From assembly GCF_043641555.1 (NCBI RefSeq), contig NZ_JBHZRJ010000003.1, positions 1 through 64,000 on the forward strand: 64,000 bases of DNA, read 5' to 3'. This DNA comes from Saccharospirillum alexandrii_A (GTDB taxonomy: Bacteria; Pseudomonadota; Gammaproteobacteria; Pseudomonadales; Natronospirillaceae). Positions 8,246 through 16,589 of the stretch are shown here, piece by piece. A program made the translations under genes and the position numbers. The notes beneath the pieces are model-generated. The model did not search any database and was not told the DNA's origin. It was given only the letters and a program-made list of their open reading frames with translations. Each line of letters begins with the position of its first letter. The stretch's first letter is position 1.

Positions 8246-9652
8246 ATGACTCCGGACATGCTTAAGGCGCGGTTTGACCGCCAACAGGCCGCCTATCGGT
8301 TGCATCCTTACCCCAGCTTGGCTGAGCGGCGTTTTCGCTTGCTGCAACTGAAACAACTGATTCTGGATAACCAGACTGCACTGGCCGATGCCCTGAATCA
8401 GGATTTTGGCTGCCGCTCCAAAGGGGAGACGCTGAACGCTGAAGTACTGCCGTCCATTCTCGGGATCAACCACACGCTGCGCCATCTGAAAGGCTGGATG
8501 AAAGCGCGGAAACATCTGGTGCCGTTGCTGTTTCAGCCCGCCCACAGCAAGGTATTGCCACAACCGCTTGGCGTCGCCGGGATTATCGTACCCTGGAATT
8601 ATGCGCTCTATCTGGCCGTAGGGCCTATGACTGCTGCGCTGGCAGCGGGCAACCATTGCATGGTGAAGGTGTCCGAATTCACGCCAGCCTTCGGCGCGCT
8701 GTTTGAGAAGCTGGTCGACGAAACCTTTGACGATGGCGTGATCACGGTCATCAATGGCGATGTCGATGTAGCCCGCGCATTCTCGGCCCTGGCGTTCGAC
8801 CATCTACTGTTTACAGGTTCCACCGAGGTGGGCAAGGCCGTGATGGCGGCCGCAGCGCAGAACCTGACGCCTGTTACACTCGAACTCGGCGGGAAAAGCC
8901 CGGCCGTAATCGATTCCAGCATTCCGATTGCCGAAGCAGCCGAACGGCTGGCGTTTGGCAAGTGCCTGAACGCCGGCCAGACCTGCATCGCCCCGGACTA
9001 TATTTTATGCCCGCCGGATCGTATTGACGCCTTTATCGACGCCTTTCACCAGTCGGTGAGCCGCATGTACGGCAAAGTCATCGATAACCCGGAATACTCC
9101 TCAATCGTCAACGAGCGTCAGCGCCAGCGGTTGGATTCATGGTTGCAGCAAGCCGAGGCCGATGGCGCCCACCTTCACTGGGGCGATCAGCCACCCGGGC
9201 TGGATGCCAGCAGCGGCAAAATGCCCCCGGTATTGCTAACCAGCGTCTCACTGGACAGCACGGTCATGCAGCAAGAGTTGTTCGGCCCCATTTTGCCCAT
9301 CATCCCGTGCGAAAACGACTTGGAAGCACAGCGATTCATTAACAGCCGACCCCGGCCACTGGCCCTCTACCTCTTTGGGTACGACCGGAACTGGCAGGCC
9401 AAGTTCGAACGCAGCACCCACAGCGGCGCGCTGGTGATCAATGAGGCGCTGTTTCACGCCACTCTGGATAACATTCCCTTTGGTGGTGTAGGGGCGAGTG
9501 GCATGGGGCACTATCACGGCAAAGCCGGGTTCGACACGTTTTCCAAACTGAAGCCCGTGGTGGGTAAGCAAAAATTGAACAGCCTCAAACTGGTGTATCC
9601 GCCCTATGATGGCTGGGTGCAACGGCAATTGAGACGATTTTTTCTTAAGTAA
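8246..9652 (+). CDS. Aldehyde dehydrogenase (coniferyl-aldehyde-dehydrogenase type)
   Basis: NAD(P)-dependent oxidation of an aldehyde to the acid. 468 residues from the ATG at 8246 (AGAGG 5 nt upstream); a GTG at 8240 is possible. The cofactor-binding region has VPWNYALYL. The general base Glu lies in TLELGGKSP (about residue 213) and the nucleophile Cys in NAGQTCIAPDY (about 247). Length and a hydrophobic/basic C-terminus fit the CalB and fatty-aldehyde dehydrogenase group. The physiological substrate is not determinable; coniferyl aldehyde is a family label. Confidence 0.85.
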   Translation: MTPDMLKARFDRQQAAYRLHPYPSLAERRFRLLQLKQLILDNQTALADALNQDFGCRSKGETLNAEVLPSILGINHTLRHLKGWMKARKHLVPLLFQPAHSKVLPQPLGVAGIIVPWNYALYLAVGPMTAALAAGNHCMVKVSEFTPAFGALFEKLVDETFDDGVITVINGDVDVARAFSALAFDHLLFTGSTEVGKAVMAAAAQNLTPVTLELGGKSPAVIDSSIPIAEAAERLAFGKCLNAGQTCIAPDYILCPPDRIDAFIDAFHQSVSRMYGKVIDNPEYSSIVNERQRQRLDSWLQQAEADGAHLHWGDQPPGLDASSGKMPPVLLTSVSLDSTVMQQELFGPILPIIPCENDLEAQRFINSRPRPLALYLFGYDRNWQAKFERSTHSGALVINEALFHATLDNIPFGGVGASGMGHYHGKAGFDTFSKLKPVVGKQKLNSLKLVYPPYDGWVQRQLRRFFLK

Positions 9653-9680
9653 AACGGATATCATCGCTGTTACATCGCAA

Positions 9681-9782
9681 GCGGTGGGTGCCGGTATTAC
9701 CGCTGTGGACTAGGCCCGAGACGTCGGACCGCCATTGATGGATTCACGCCGACCCTACAGGGGTAATACCGGCACCTGCCGC
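9681..9782. repeat. Dispersed intergenic palindrome, copy E (core inverted)
   Basis: Arms 9681-9710 and 9753-9782 pair over 30 positions with a few mismatches; the uninterrupted centre is GGTGCCGGTATTACC. The 42-nt core, read on the minus strand, starts TCGGCGTGAATCC like copies B-D. It carries the hairpins CCAT/ATGG and CCGA/TCGG. The segment GAGACGTCGGACCGCC (9719-9734) recurs in copy F. It lies between the aldehyde dehydrogenase and coaD. Confidence 0.8.
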
Positions 9783-9814
9783 GAACCATAGTCACGGAAC
9801 CCAGGTCCATTGAT

Positions 9815-9843
9815 TTGTGCCGTCCGGGCGGCTGGGGTAACAT
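9815..9843 (+). promoter_or_regulatory. Sigma-70-like promoter for coaD
   Basis: TTGTGC (9815-9820), 17-bp spacer, TAACAT (9838-9843), located just right of palindrome E and about 30 nt before the coaD ATG. Confidence 0.4.
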
Positions 9844-9873
9844 TCGCGCGCGTTGAATAACCGGGAGCGCAAC

Positions 9874-10362
9874 ATGGTACGCACCGTAGTATACCCAGGC
9901 ACCTTCGACCCCATTACCTATGGGCATATGGATCTGGTCGAACGGGGTCTGCGGCAATTCGATAAGGTTATCGTCGCCGTCGCGGCCAGCCCTAAGAAAA
10001 AGCCGCTGTTCAGCCTGGAGCAACGTGTTGCTCTGGCTCGCAAGGTCACCGAAAACATGGGCAATGTGGAGGTTGAGGGCTTTCGCAACCTGCTGGTCGA
10101 CTTTGCCCATGAGAAAGGTGCACAGACTATTTTGCGCGGGTTGCGCGTGGTCAGTGACTTCGAATATGAATTTCAGCTGGCCAATATGAACCGGGTGCTG
10201 GCACCGGATGTCGAGAGCTTGTTTCTGACGCCATCCGAGCAGTATTCCTTCATTTCGTCTACCTTTGTTCGTGAGATCTCCCTGCTGCACGGGGATGTCA
10301 CCAAAATGGTGCACCCGATTGTGCAAGAAGCTCTGGCTGAGATTTATCAGCAGAACGATTGA
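9874..10362 (+). CDS. coaD: Phosphopantetheine adenylyltransferase CoaD
   Basis: Fourth step of coenzyme A synthesis: transfers AMP to 4'-phosphopantetheine to make dephospho-CoA. 162 residues, the usual length. The nucleotidyl-transferase motif YPGTFDPITYGH is at the N-terminus and the ISSTFVRE motif near 127-134. The ATG at 9874 has GGGAG 6 nt upstream; an in-frame TTG at 9853 is less likely. The ferredoxin gene follows 51 bp downstream, an arrangement common in pseudomonads. Confidence 0.96.
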   Translation: MVRTVVYPGTFDPITYGHMDLVERGLRQFDKVIVAVAASPKKKPLFSLEQRVALARKVTENMGNVEVEGFRNLLVDFAHEKGAQTILRGLRVVSDFEYEFQLANMNRVLAPDVESLFLTPSEQYSFISSTFVREISLLHGDVTKMVHPIVQEALAEIYQQND

Positions 10363-10413
10363 TTCCGCTTAGCTACATCATTGCCGCGAGGCAGACTGTG
10401 AGAGGATGTTGTC

Positions 10414-10668
10414 ATGGCCCTGTACATCACCGATGAATGCATCAACTGCGATGTGTGTGAGCCGGAGTGTCCCAACGATGCGATTTCCGAAGGCGAGGAA
10501 ATCTACGTAATCGACCCGCAGTTGTGCACCGAATGCGTGGGTCATTACGATGAACCCCAGTGCCAGCAAGTCTGCCCGGTCGATTGCATTCCCCACGACC
10601 CGTCACACGTTGAAAGTAAAACCCAACTGCAGGACAAATACGAGCGCATCATGGCCGCTCAGGCATGA
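10414..10668 (+). CDS. YfhL-family 2[4Fe-4S] ferredoxin
   Basis: An 84-residue cytoplasmic electron carrier. The first cluster motif is CINCDVCEPECP (Cx2Cx2Cx3C). The second is CTEC, an insertion, then CQQVCPVDC, giving the longer spacing typical of the YfhL / Allochromatium-type low-potential ferredoxins. GAGGA precedes the ATG. Its partner enzyme is not apparent from the neighbours. Confidence 0.93.
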   Translation: MALYITDECINCDVCEPECPNDAISEGEEIYVIDPQLCTECVGHYDEPQCQQVCPVDCIPHDPSHVESKTQLQDKYERIMAAQA

Positions 10669-10670
10669 TC

Positions 10671-10687
10671 TGAGCCCTTTGGGCTCA
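10671..10687 (+). terminator. Hairpin after the ferredoxin gene
   Basis: TGAGCCC TTT GGGCTCA begins 3 nt past the stop. No T-tract follows, so it may protect the 3' end or pause polymerase rather than terminate efficiently. Confidence 0.4.
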
Positions 10688-10725
10688 TCAACTTCGGGTC
10701 GTCAACAGCGCCTTGAGTCCGCGAC

Positions 10726-10914
10726 GGGTGGCCGGGCTGCTCCTGCGGGGGCGCCGTAAAAACCCCGAGACGTCGGACCGCCCTGTAGGCTTAACTTCGG
10801 GATATGAATCCCATCCATGGGATTCACCCTACGGGCTCGCAGCGCTCATGCTAAAACGCTCCCGGCGTTTTAGTCCATGCCTCAGATACCCCCGCAGAAG
10901 CAGCCCGGCCACCC
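10726..10914. repeat. Dispersed intergenic palindrome, copy F (long composite)
   Basis: Arms 10726-10751 and 10889-10914 are 26 bp long with one mismatch. The 137-nt interior holds further inverted repeats: GAATCCC/GGGATTC and CTAAAACG/CGTTTTAG. It also carries the GAGACGTCGGACCGCC segment found in copy E. The right flank CATCGCTAATC resembles those of copies A and D. It fills the gap between the ferredoxin gene and the M14-like gene. Confidence 0.8.
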
Positions 10915-10949
10915 ATCGCTAATCTATTGCTAAATTTGAATCCTGCGTA

Positions 10950-12071
10950 TTAATAACTCAGCTGGGTTCCCGGCTGAATCTGCTGATCCTTACTGGCAAT
11001 CATGCCGATGCTGGCTCCGGGCGAAGTCAGAAAGGTGTTGGTCTGGCTGAACAGGCGGCCACTGGCGGGCGCGGGTACCTGTACCCGTTCCGGGCGATGG
11101 CTATCGAGCAGAACTATCTCGGCCAGAAGATCGCCGGCGTCTACCCAGTCTCCGAGCGCCCGGTGATACACCACCAGGCCATTGGCAGGTGACGTGATGA
11201 CTTTTACCTGATCAACGTTGATGCTCAGAGTGTCGCCCTGTTGTGGCTGGGCTGTGGCGCCGCTGTTTGAGACAAACCCCTGTTGCTCAAGAAACGTCAG
11301 TAGCCCCTCGGCATCCTGCCGGGCCAGAGCGTCGCTGACGTCTTTCTGGCCGCGCAGTTCCACTGTGGCGGCAAAGCAGGGTTCGGCAAAGGGTTTGCCG
11401 GTGTTTTCAGCCAGGGTGATCCAGGGTTGGGTGTGGCTGCCGTCAAAGGCGACTGTGCCCCGAACGTCTTCCTCGAGCCGGATGGCGAAGCCAAGGCAAT
11501 CGGCCAGTTGAGTGCCGATAGGACGTTGATGATCGCCATAGAATACATGGGGCAGTGCGTGGTCGTCGCAATGCAGATCGAGCATCAGGTGCGCGTCTAT
11601 TGACTGGCTCAGCAGGGCTTTGTGCAGGGCTTCGATTTCGTAGTGGGCCGGTTTTTCCTCAACCAACTGGCGCAGGGCTGCGCGTACTTGGACATCATTC
11701 TGGTCGGCCTCTGCATTCAGCAAGTGGCCCACTCTGTGCGTCAGCGCTCCGGTTGACAGCGACATACCCCGGTTGAAATTTTGCCCGGTGGTGGCGTCAA
11801 ACCGGCCTGGAAATTTGCCGAACAATCGCTGGTTCATGCCGACCGGATTGGCGAAAGGCACAATCACAATGCGCTGCCTGATCTGGCCTGCCTGCTCAAG
11901 AGTGTCCAGTTTTTCCATCAAATGCTGAAGCGTCAGCAAGCCAGGCCATTCATCGGCGTGCAAACCCGCCTGCAAGTAAGCTTTGCGGGGGCCGTCGCCG
12001 TATTCATGAACGGTCAGGTGACGTTGCATGCCGGGCGCCGGTGACGGCAGCGGCAGGTGTGTTGTTTTCAT
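10950..12071 (-). CDS. Succinylglutamate desuccinylase/aspartoacylase-family zinc hydrolase (M14)
   Basis: A predicted zinc-dependent deacylase or amidase. 373 residues from the ATG at 12071 (TTG at 12083 is the alternative). Zinc ligands are visible as HADE (His38, Glu41) and DLHCD (His167), spaced as in the AstE/AspA branch of M14. A C-terminal beta-barrel-like part (about 265-373) contains a biotinyl/lipoyl-like stretch around VITSPANGLVVYHRALGDWV. That is usual for this subgroup, which is distinct from true AstE; the substrate is unknown. No arginine-catabolism genes are nearby. Confidence 0.82.
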   Translation of the reverse strand: MKTTHLPLPSPAPGMQRHLTVHEYGDGPRKAYLQAGLHADEWPGLLTLQHLMEKLDTLEQAGQIRQRIVIVPFANPVGMNQRLFGKFPGRFDATTGQNFNRGMSLSTGALTHRVGHLLNAEADQNDVQVRAALRQLVEEKPAHYEIEALHKALLSQSIDAHLMLDLHCDDHALPHVFYGDHQRPIGTQLADCLGFAIRLEEDVRGTVAFDGSHTQPWITLAENTGKPFAEPCFAATVELRGQKDVSDALARQDAEGLLTFLEQQGFVSNSGATAQPQQGDTLSINVDQVKVITSPANGLVVYHRALGDWVDAGDLLAEIVLLDSHRPERVQVPAPASGRLFSQTNTFLTSPGASIGMIASKDQQIQPGTQLSY

Positions 12072-12190
12072 GGTTTGGTCCAACGGATGTTTGCAGTAGG
12101 TGCGAGTTTACTGACGCCAGCACAGCAATAACAGAGGCTTGTTGTCGAGCGGTTTCAGGGGGTACCAACGTTGATAACCCTAGCGGAGTG

Positions 12191-12745
12191 CTAACTGGTA
12201 CTGGCGGACCGATTTGCGCAATAGCAGCCACGGGCCAGCAGTGGAATCTGGAGGGCAGTGTCCACCGGGCGTTGCAGTACGGTTTCCAGAAAGCTGGTGT
12301 TGGATGTGCACGTGACGCCGCTGTTCACAGGTCCGGCGTAAACCAAAGCACCGCCGGGTTGTTGAACCAACACAAACGGTGTGGCAGGAATGAGGGATCG
12401 CATGGCCACTGGCAGATCGCTCAACCGAGTCGTATCGAACGTGGTAGATGAACCGTACTCGGTCTGCAGCGCAGCAAGATGGTCTGTAGAATACCGATTG
12501 CACTGGCACTGAGAGTCTTTAACAATAATGACCCTGGCTCTGCGGTACTCAGGGTTTGCTGGCATCTCCTGAGACAAGGCCGCCCCATAATCCCCTAACC
12601 GGGGAAACTGTTCCAGAATGCGCTGGTCAGCATCGAAGGAGACGATCAGCCTGGCCTGGAACCACCAGAAGCCAGTGACAATGGCCGCAAACCAGAACAA
12701 TGCCAGTGCGGTGAGTGCGGCCTGTTTGAACCGATTAGACATCAA
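12191..12745 (-). CDS. Membrane-anchored thioredoxin-like protein (DUF6436-like)
   Basis: A 184-residue protein with an N-terminal helix (about 10-30), so probably periplasmic and anchored. Its fold signature suggests thioredoxin: a beta strand (RVIIVKD) leads into a CxC site (CQC, about residues 80-82). Later, ATPFVLV contains a candidate cis-proline, followed by GGALVYAGP. A further Cys (GVTC) and a second CxC (CYC) occur near the C-terminus. I recall DUF6436 proteins looking like this, but the assignment needs a search. The start overlaps the upstream chemoreceptor gene by 11 bp, so the two are coupled. Confidence 0.6.
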   Translation of the reverse strand: MMSNRFKQAALTALALFWFAAIVTGFWWFQARLIVSFDADQRILEQFPRLGDYGAALSQEMPANPEYRRARVIIVKDSQCQCNRYSTDHLAALQTEYGSSTTFDTTRLSDLPVAMRSLIPATPFVLVQQPGGALVYAGPVNSGVTCTSNTSFLETVLQRPVDTALQIPLLARGCYCANRSASTS

Positions 12746-14354
12746 ATCGATTCAGCTCTAAATGCAAGGCGCTGAATGTAGCACTAAGGCTGCTCAGATC
12801 AGCCTTCGAGTCACCCATGGCACTGTGGACTCTGCGGGCCAGTTCAGCCAGCGTATTGATATCTTCTTCCAGCTGCCGGGTAGCCACGGACTGATCGTCG
12901 CTAACTTGCCGAATGCGCTCATTCTCACTGACAATAATGCCAATTTGTTCATGCAACTGAGCGGCGCTTTGCTGCACACCCTGAGTTTGCAGAGCGTTTT
13001 CGCGAACGTGTTGAACAGCCGTATTCATAGCCTCAACGGATGCGGTGGAGCGCTGCGTCAACCGTTGCAGTACATCATTAATTTCAACGGTCGACGTTTG
13101 AGTTCGGGTTGCCAGTGAGCGCACCTCATCAGCGACAACGGCAAAACCACGACCCTGTTCACCGGCACGAGCCGCTTCAATAGCGGCATTTAAGGCCAGC
13201 AAGTTGGTTTGTTCAGCAATGGTGTTGATGACTGCCAGAGTCTTACCCACTTCGGCACAGTCGTCAGCCAACTGACCGATGACAGAACGTGTGTCGTGCA
13301 GTTGGTCGGTGAGCGACTGAGACGAAGACAAGGTGTCAGCGACCTGCGCCTGAACGGCGTCATTGACCTCTTTGCTGTTTGCGGTTGACCGGGCCACGGT
13401 ATCGGTGGCGTCGGCGACATCGCGCGCATTTTGCGACCATTGTTGCAATTGACTCAAAGTCCCCTGAAACCGGTGTTCCTGATCCTCCGTGTCGCTGACC
13501 AGTTGCCCGACCCGGTGCTCCATGGTACGAGTCGCCGTTATCAGCACCTGGCTATCACTGAGTGTTTTAGCCGTCACCGAGCGCATGCTTTCCAACATGC
13601 TGTTAAAGCTCTTCAATACTGGACTGTGCGCGTCTTTAGCCCGACGCGTCAGATCAATACGCCCGGCATCGGCGGTCATCCAGTGGCTGACGGTCGCCAG
13701 TTCCCTTGCAGTATCCAGCATTTGGCGAACAGGCCGGGTGAGAATGACAAGTATAAGGGTCTCAACGATGGCATAGGTGGCGTGTAACAACACGAATCCC
13801 AGTGGGTTGAACCCATTGGACTGCAGGTATGCCAAGTCATACACAAAGACCGGGCTGCCGTTGTATTGCAGGTAGGCAAAGCTGATGTGATGCACGGCGA
13901 TGACGGTCAGTGCCGCCACCAGCGCCCAGATGTCGAGGAACGCAAATACGACCGCCAGCAACACGAAAAAGCCGAAGTGCATTTCAATCAGTCCATGCAT
14001 TTGGTGAACGTGCAGTGCCGTCATGGCCATGAACGCAGCGCCATAAACCATGCGGACCAGCCTTGTTCCGGGACTCAGGCGGTTCAGGATCAGCGGGCCG
14101 GCCGCTATTAGGGTGCCAAGCACCAGCACTTCGAACCATGTTTGATGAACGGTCGCAAGTCCCAATGCCAGCAGCCAGAGGGCGATCAACACGAGCGACA
14201 GCATGTTGGTTATTTTCTGCTCGAATGTAAAGATTAGACTGTCTGACTGCATAGGTTGGTACTCACTCAGTGACTTGCGGAGTCGTTGCGCCGTGTTACG
14301 GCCTTGTCTCAATGACGTGCCTGTTAGGGTATCGGTCAATTCAGGCTGAAACAT
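12735..14354 (-). CDS. Methyl-accepting chemotaxis protein with a His-rich multi-helix membrane sensor
   Basis: Chemoreceptor of 539 residues with no periplasmic ligand domain. Instead about six membrane helices (about 50-210) form the sensor. His residues cluster there: HVHQMHG, EMHF, AVHHISF and LLHATY. A HAMP-like linker then leads to a cytoplasmic signalling hairpin with the near-invariant EQTNLLALNAAIEAARAGE (about 385). The membrane His pattern suggests haem or metal binding, which is inference. The start may be ATG 14252 instead. It is co-oriented and overlapping with the thioredoxin-like gene. Confidence 0.88.
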   Translation of the reverse strand: MFQPELTDTLTGTSLRQGRNTAQRLRKSLSEYQPMQSDSLIFTFEQKITNMLSLVLIALWLLALGLATVHQTWFEVLVLGTLIAAGPLILNRLSPGTRLVRMVYGAAFMAMTALHVHQMHGLIEMHFGFFVLLAVVFAFLDIWALVAALTVIAVHHISFAYLQYNGSPVFVYDLAYLQSNGFNPLGFVLLHATYAIVETLILVILTRPVRQMLDTARELATVSHWMTADAGRIDLTRRAKDAHSPVLKSFNSMLESMRSVTAKTLSDSQVLITATRTMEHRVGQLVSDTEDQEHRFQGTLSQLQQWSQNARDVADATDTVARSTANSKEVNDAVQAQVADTLSSSQSLTDQLHDTRSVIGQLADDCAEVGKTLAVINTIAEQTNLLALNAAIEAARAGEQGRGFAVVADEVRSLATRTQTSTVEINDVLQRLTQRSTASVEAMNTAVQHVRENALQTQGVQQSAAQLHEQIGIIVSENERIRQVSDDQSVATRQLEEDINTLAELARRVHSAMGDSKADLSSLSATFSALHLELNRFDV

Positions 14355-14452
14355 TAGGTTATTGTAATGTGCAGACGCTGATCGTCTCGCGGGAGTTTCG
14401 GTCTTGTGTATTATCGAATCTTTGCCGTTTTACACACTGATTTGGGTCATGC

Positions 14453-15289
14453 TTATGAAGCCGTCAAGGTGCGAACGTCCAGTTCTTCGGCCAGAACGAC
14501 AGCATGAAGCGCTGACAATACGGATCGCTGGGACGTTTGTATGTGACGGAAAATATCCTGGTGCAATTCGGCATCCTTGTCGTCGCTGATGCTGCACTCC
14601 AGGCTGTATTGGGCGAACTGGGTCAGCTCGTGCAGGATACCGGCCAGGTGATTGGGGCATTCACAGTTCAGCGAGGGTTGAATGGTCATCAGCCGAGACA
14701 GTTCTTCCAGGCTGAAACCGCCCGACCCCGGGGTTAGCTTGCCGAGCCGGTCCAAAAACCAGCGCGTCGTCGGCGTCCCCTTGTGACATTCGTAGCCGAG
14801 TCGTTCAAGGTGAGTCAGTTGTCGGCGGTTTGCGTAGTCATACCAGAGGATCGATAGCGCTTCCTGGCTGTCAGGCAATTCATCCAGCAAGTCATCCGTT
14901 AGAGTCGAGCATTCGATCACCCAGAGGTCCACACCGGGAGGGCTTTTCTCCAGGGTTGCCGAGGGCACAAAATCGGCTTGTGGCACCTGGGCGGCAAAGG
15001 CGCTGTAGTGGCGGCCGTACCAGCCGATGACCAGGCGGCGCTGGTCGCGTTCGGTATGCTGGCGCAGGCTGGCCATCGGCCATTCGGCCAGTGTAGCCAG
15101 ACTGAAGCCTTGCTGACGTAACCGATCGATGCGCTGAATGCGTTCAATGTCCTGGTCGCTGTAGCGGCGCTGGCCACCACCGCTGTTGAAGCTGGGACCA
15201 ATGTCGTAACGTCGGTGCCACTGGCGCAGGGCATGAGCACTCAAGCCGGTCAGGGTAGCGGCCTCTCCGATCCGTTTTCCGGTATTCAT
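14453..15289 (-). CDS. MerR-family transcriptional regulator (LitR/photolyase-associated type)
   Basis: A 278-residue regulator. The N-terminal 70 residues are a MerR winged helix (RIGEAATLTGLSAHALRQW, RRYSDQDIERI). The middle part resembles a cobalamin-binding fold region but I see no DxHxxG B12 motif. The C-terminal part carries a CECPNHL box (about 205) followed by helical segments, a pattern I associate with MerR regulators adjacent to photolyase genes in pseudomonads. It is transcribed divergently from the sigma-factor gene across about 230 bp. A role in light or oxidative-stress control is inferred from that context. Confidence 0.75.
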   Translation of the reverse strand: MNTGKRIGEAATLTGLSAHALRQWHRRYDIGPSFNSGGGQRRYSDQDIERIQRIDRLRQQGFSLATLAEWPMASLRQHTERDQRRLVIGWYGRHYSAFAAQVPQADFVPSATLEKSPPGVDLWVIECSTLTDDLLDELPDSQEALSILWYDYANRRQLTHLERLGYECHKGTPTTRWFLDRLGKLTPGSGGFSLEELSRLMTIQPSLNCECPNHLAGILHELTQFAQYSLECSISDDKDAELHQDIFRHIQTSQRSVLSALHAVVLAEELDVRTLTAS

Positions 15290-15339
15290 GGGGTGTCTCA
15301 GTCACTCGCTGGTTCAGTTAAAAGGCGCCGGGCGCTGTA

Positions 15340-15368
15340 CAGGTATTGTCTAATCTTTGCGGTACCTG
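15340..15368. promoter_or_regulatory. Inverted repeat in the MerR/sigma divergent region
   Basis: CAGGTA (15340-15345) and TACCTG (15363-15368) are separated by 17 bp, 51 bp upstream of the MerR start. MerR proteins bind inverted repeats within long promoter spacers, so this is a candidate operator. Convincing -35/-10 boxes were not found. Confidence 0.35.
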
Positions 15369-15518
15369 AGCCCGATATCTCATCTAAAACTGATACATCC
15401 TACGAATGAATGGACGAACCGTATCTTTTCCCGCGGGTTGAATGCTGAATAAAGCGCGCCACCCTGTTGGGAGTTGATTGGTTCAGTTCCAGTCGAACGA
15501 ATTGGTATAGGTGCAACG

Positions 15519-16574
15519 ATGAATGCTCACAATCCGGCCTGGTTTGCTGCGGCGGCCGACGCAGAGTACAACAGTTACGCCGAATGGAGCCGCCTGCATC
15601 CGCTGCTGACGGCAGAACAGGAGCGCGCCTGGCTGCAACAGCACCAGGATGCCTCACTGGCGCTGGTACGATTGACACATGGCATCGGTAAAGCCTGGTG
15701 GCAGGCACGCTATCCGGGGCTGGACTGGAGCCAGCGCGACTGGATCAGGACCATTTGGGACAAGCGACCAAACCACGCCGACATGACGGCGTTGCGCGCC
15801 TGGTATCTGGAGCAAAATACCGGACCGACCATGCTGCCGCGCCTGTGGCGGCGGCTGCTACAATCCCGTGAAATGTTGCTTGGGTCGAACATTCGGCTGG
15901 TGTTTAGCGTGGCTCATCAGCACGTCAACCAGGGGCTGGACCTGACCGACCTGGTACAGGAAGGTCAGTTGGGTTTGATGCGTGCCCTGGAAAAGTTTGA
16001 CGTTTGCCAGGGCACACGCTTTTCGACTTACAGCCATTACTGGATACAGCAATTCATTCGGCTTGGGCTGAAAAACCAGGCAGCGCTGATTCGCAAACCC
16101 ACCAATGTGGTCGACGACGTTAAACGCTTTCAGCGGCAACTGGTGATGGTGCAACAGACGGCGGGCAAGCCCGTGTCGGTAGCAACTATCAGCAGGGAGC
16201 TCAACATGGATGAAGCCCAGGTCCGGCATTTTCTGGAGCTGGGGTTAAGCCCGCTGTCACTCGATGCCCCCTTGTCGGATGACGGGGCCGACAGCTGGGC
16301 CAGTCATCTGGAAGCGACCGATCTGACCACCTATGAGGCAACCGAGCAGAGCGAGGTGATCGACCGGATCCGGCAGTCGCTGGGCATTTTGGGCCACCGC
16401 GAAAAAGTCATCGTGGCCCTGCGTTATGGCATTCAACAAGGTCGTGAATATGGTTACCGGGAAATTGCAGATCAGCTTGGCGTCAGCCGGGAGCGAGTCC
16501 GCCAGCTGGAAAAAGAGGCGCTGACGAAACTGCGGTTGCACTGGGACAAGCCTGATTCAATGGCGACGCAGTGA
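15519..16574 (+). CDS. Sigma-70-family RNA polymerase sigma factor (RpoH/RpoS-like group)
   Basis: An alternative sigma factor of about 351 residues. Region 2 is clear (DLTDLVQEGQLGLMRALEKF, then THSHYWI-like STYSHYWIQQFIR). Region 3 follows and region 4 ends in a helix-turn-helix (YREIADQLGVSRERVRQLE). There is no RpoH box, and the first 110 residues are an unfamiliar Trp-rich extension, so it is neither RpoD, RpoS nor RpoH. The ATG at 15519 has AGG upstream; a TTG at 15474 is possible. It is divergent from the MerR gene and convergent with the photolyase gene. Confidence 0.85.
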   Translation: MNAHNPAWFAAAADAEYNSYAEWSRLHPLLTAEQERAWLQQHQDASLALVRLTHGIGKAWWQARYPGLDWSQRDWIRTIWDKRPNHADMTALRAWYLEQNTGPTMLPRLWRRLLQSREMLLGSNIRLVFSVAHQHVNQGLDLTDLVQEGQLGLMRALEKFDVCQGTRFSTYSHYWIQQFIRLGLKNQAALIRKPTNVVDDVKRFQRQLVMVQQTAGKPVSVATISRELNMDEAQVRHFLELGLSPLSLDAPLSDDGADSWASHLEATDLTTYEATEQSEVIDRIRQSLGILGHREKVIVALRYGIQQGREYGYREIADQLGVSRERVRQLEKEALTKLRLHWDKPDSMATQ

Positions 16575-16589
16575 ATCGGGCGACTGGTA

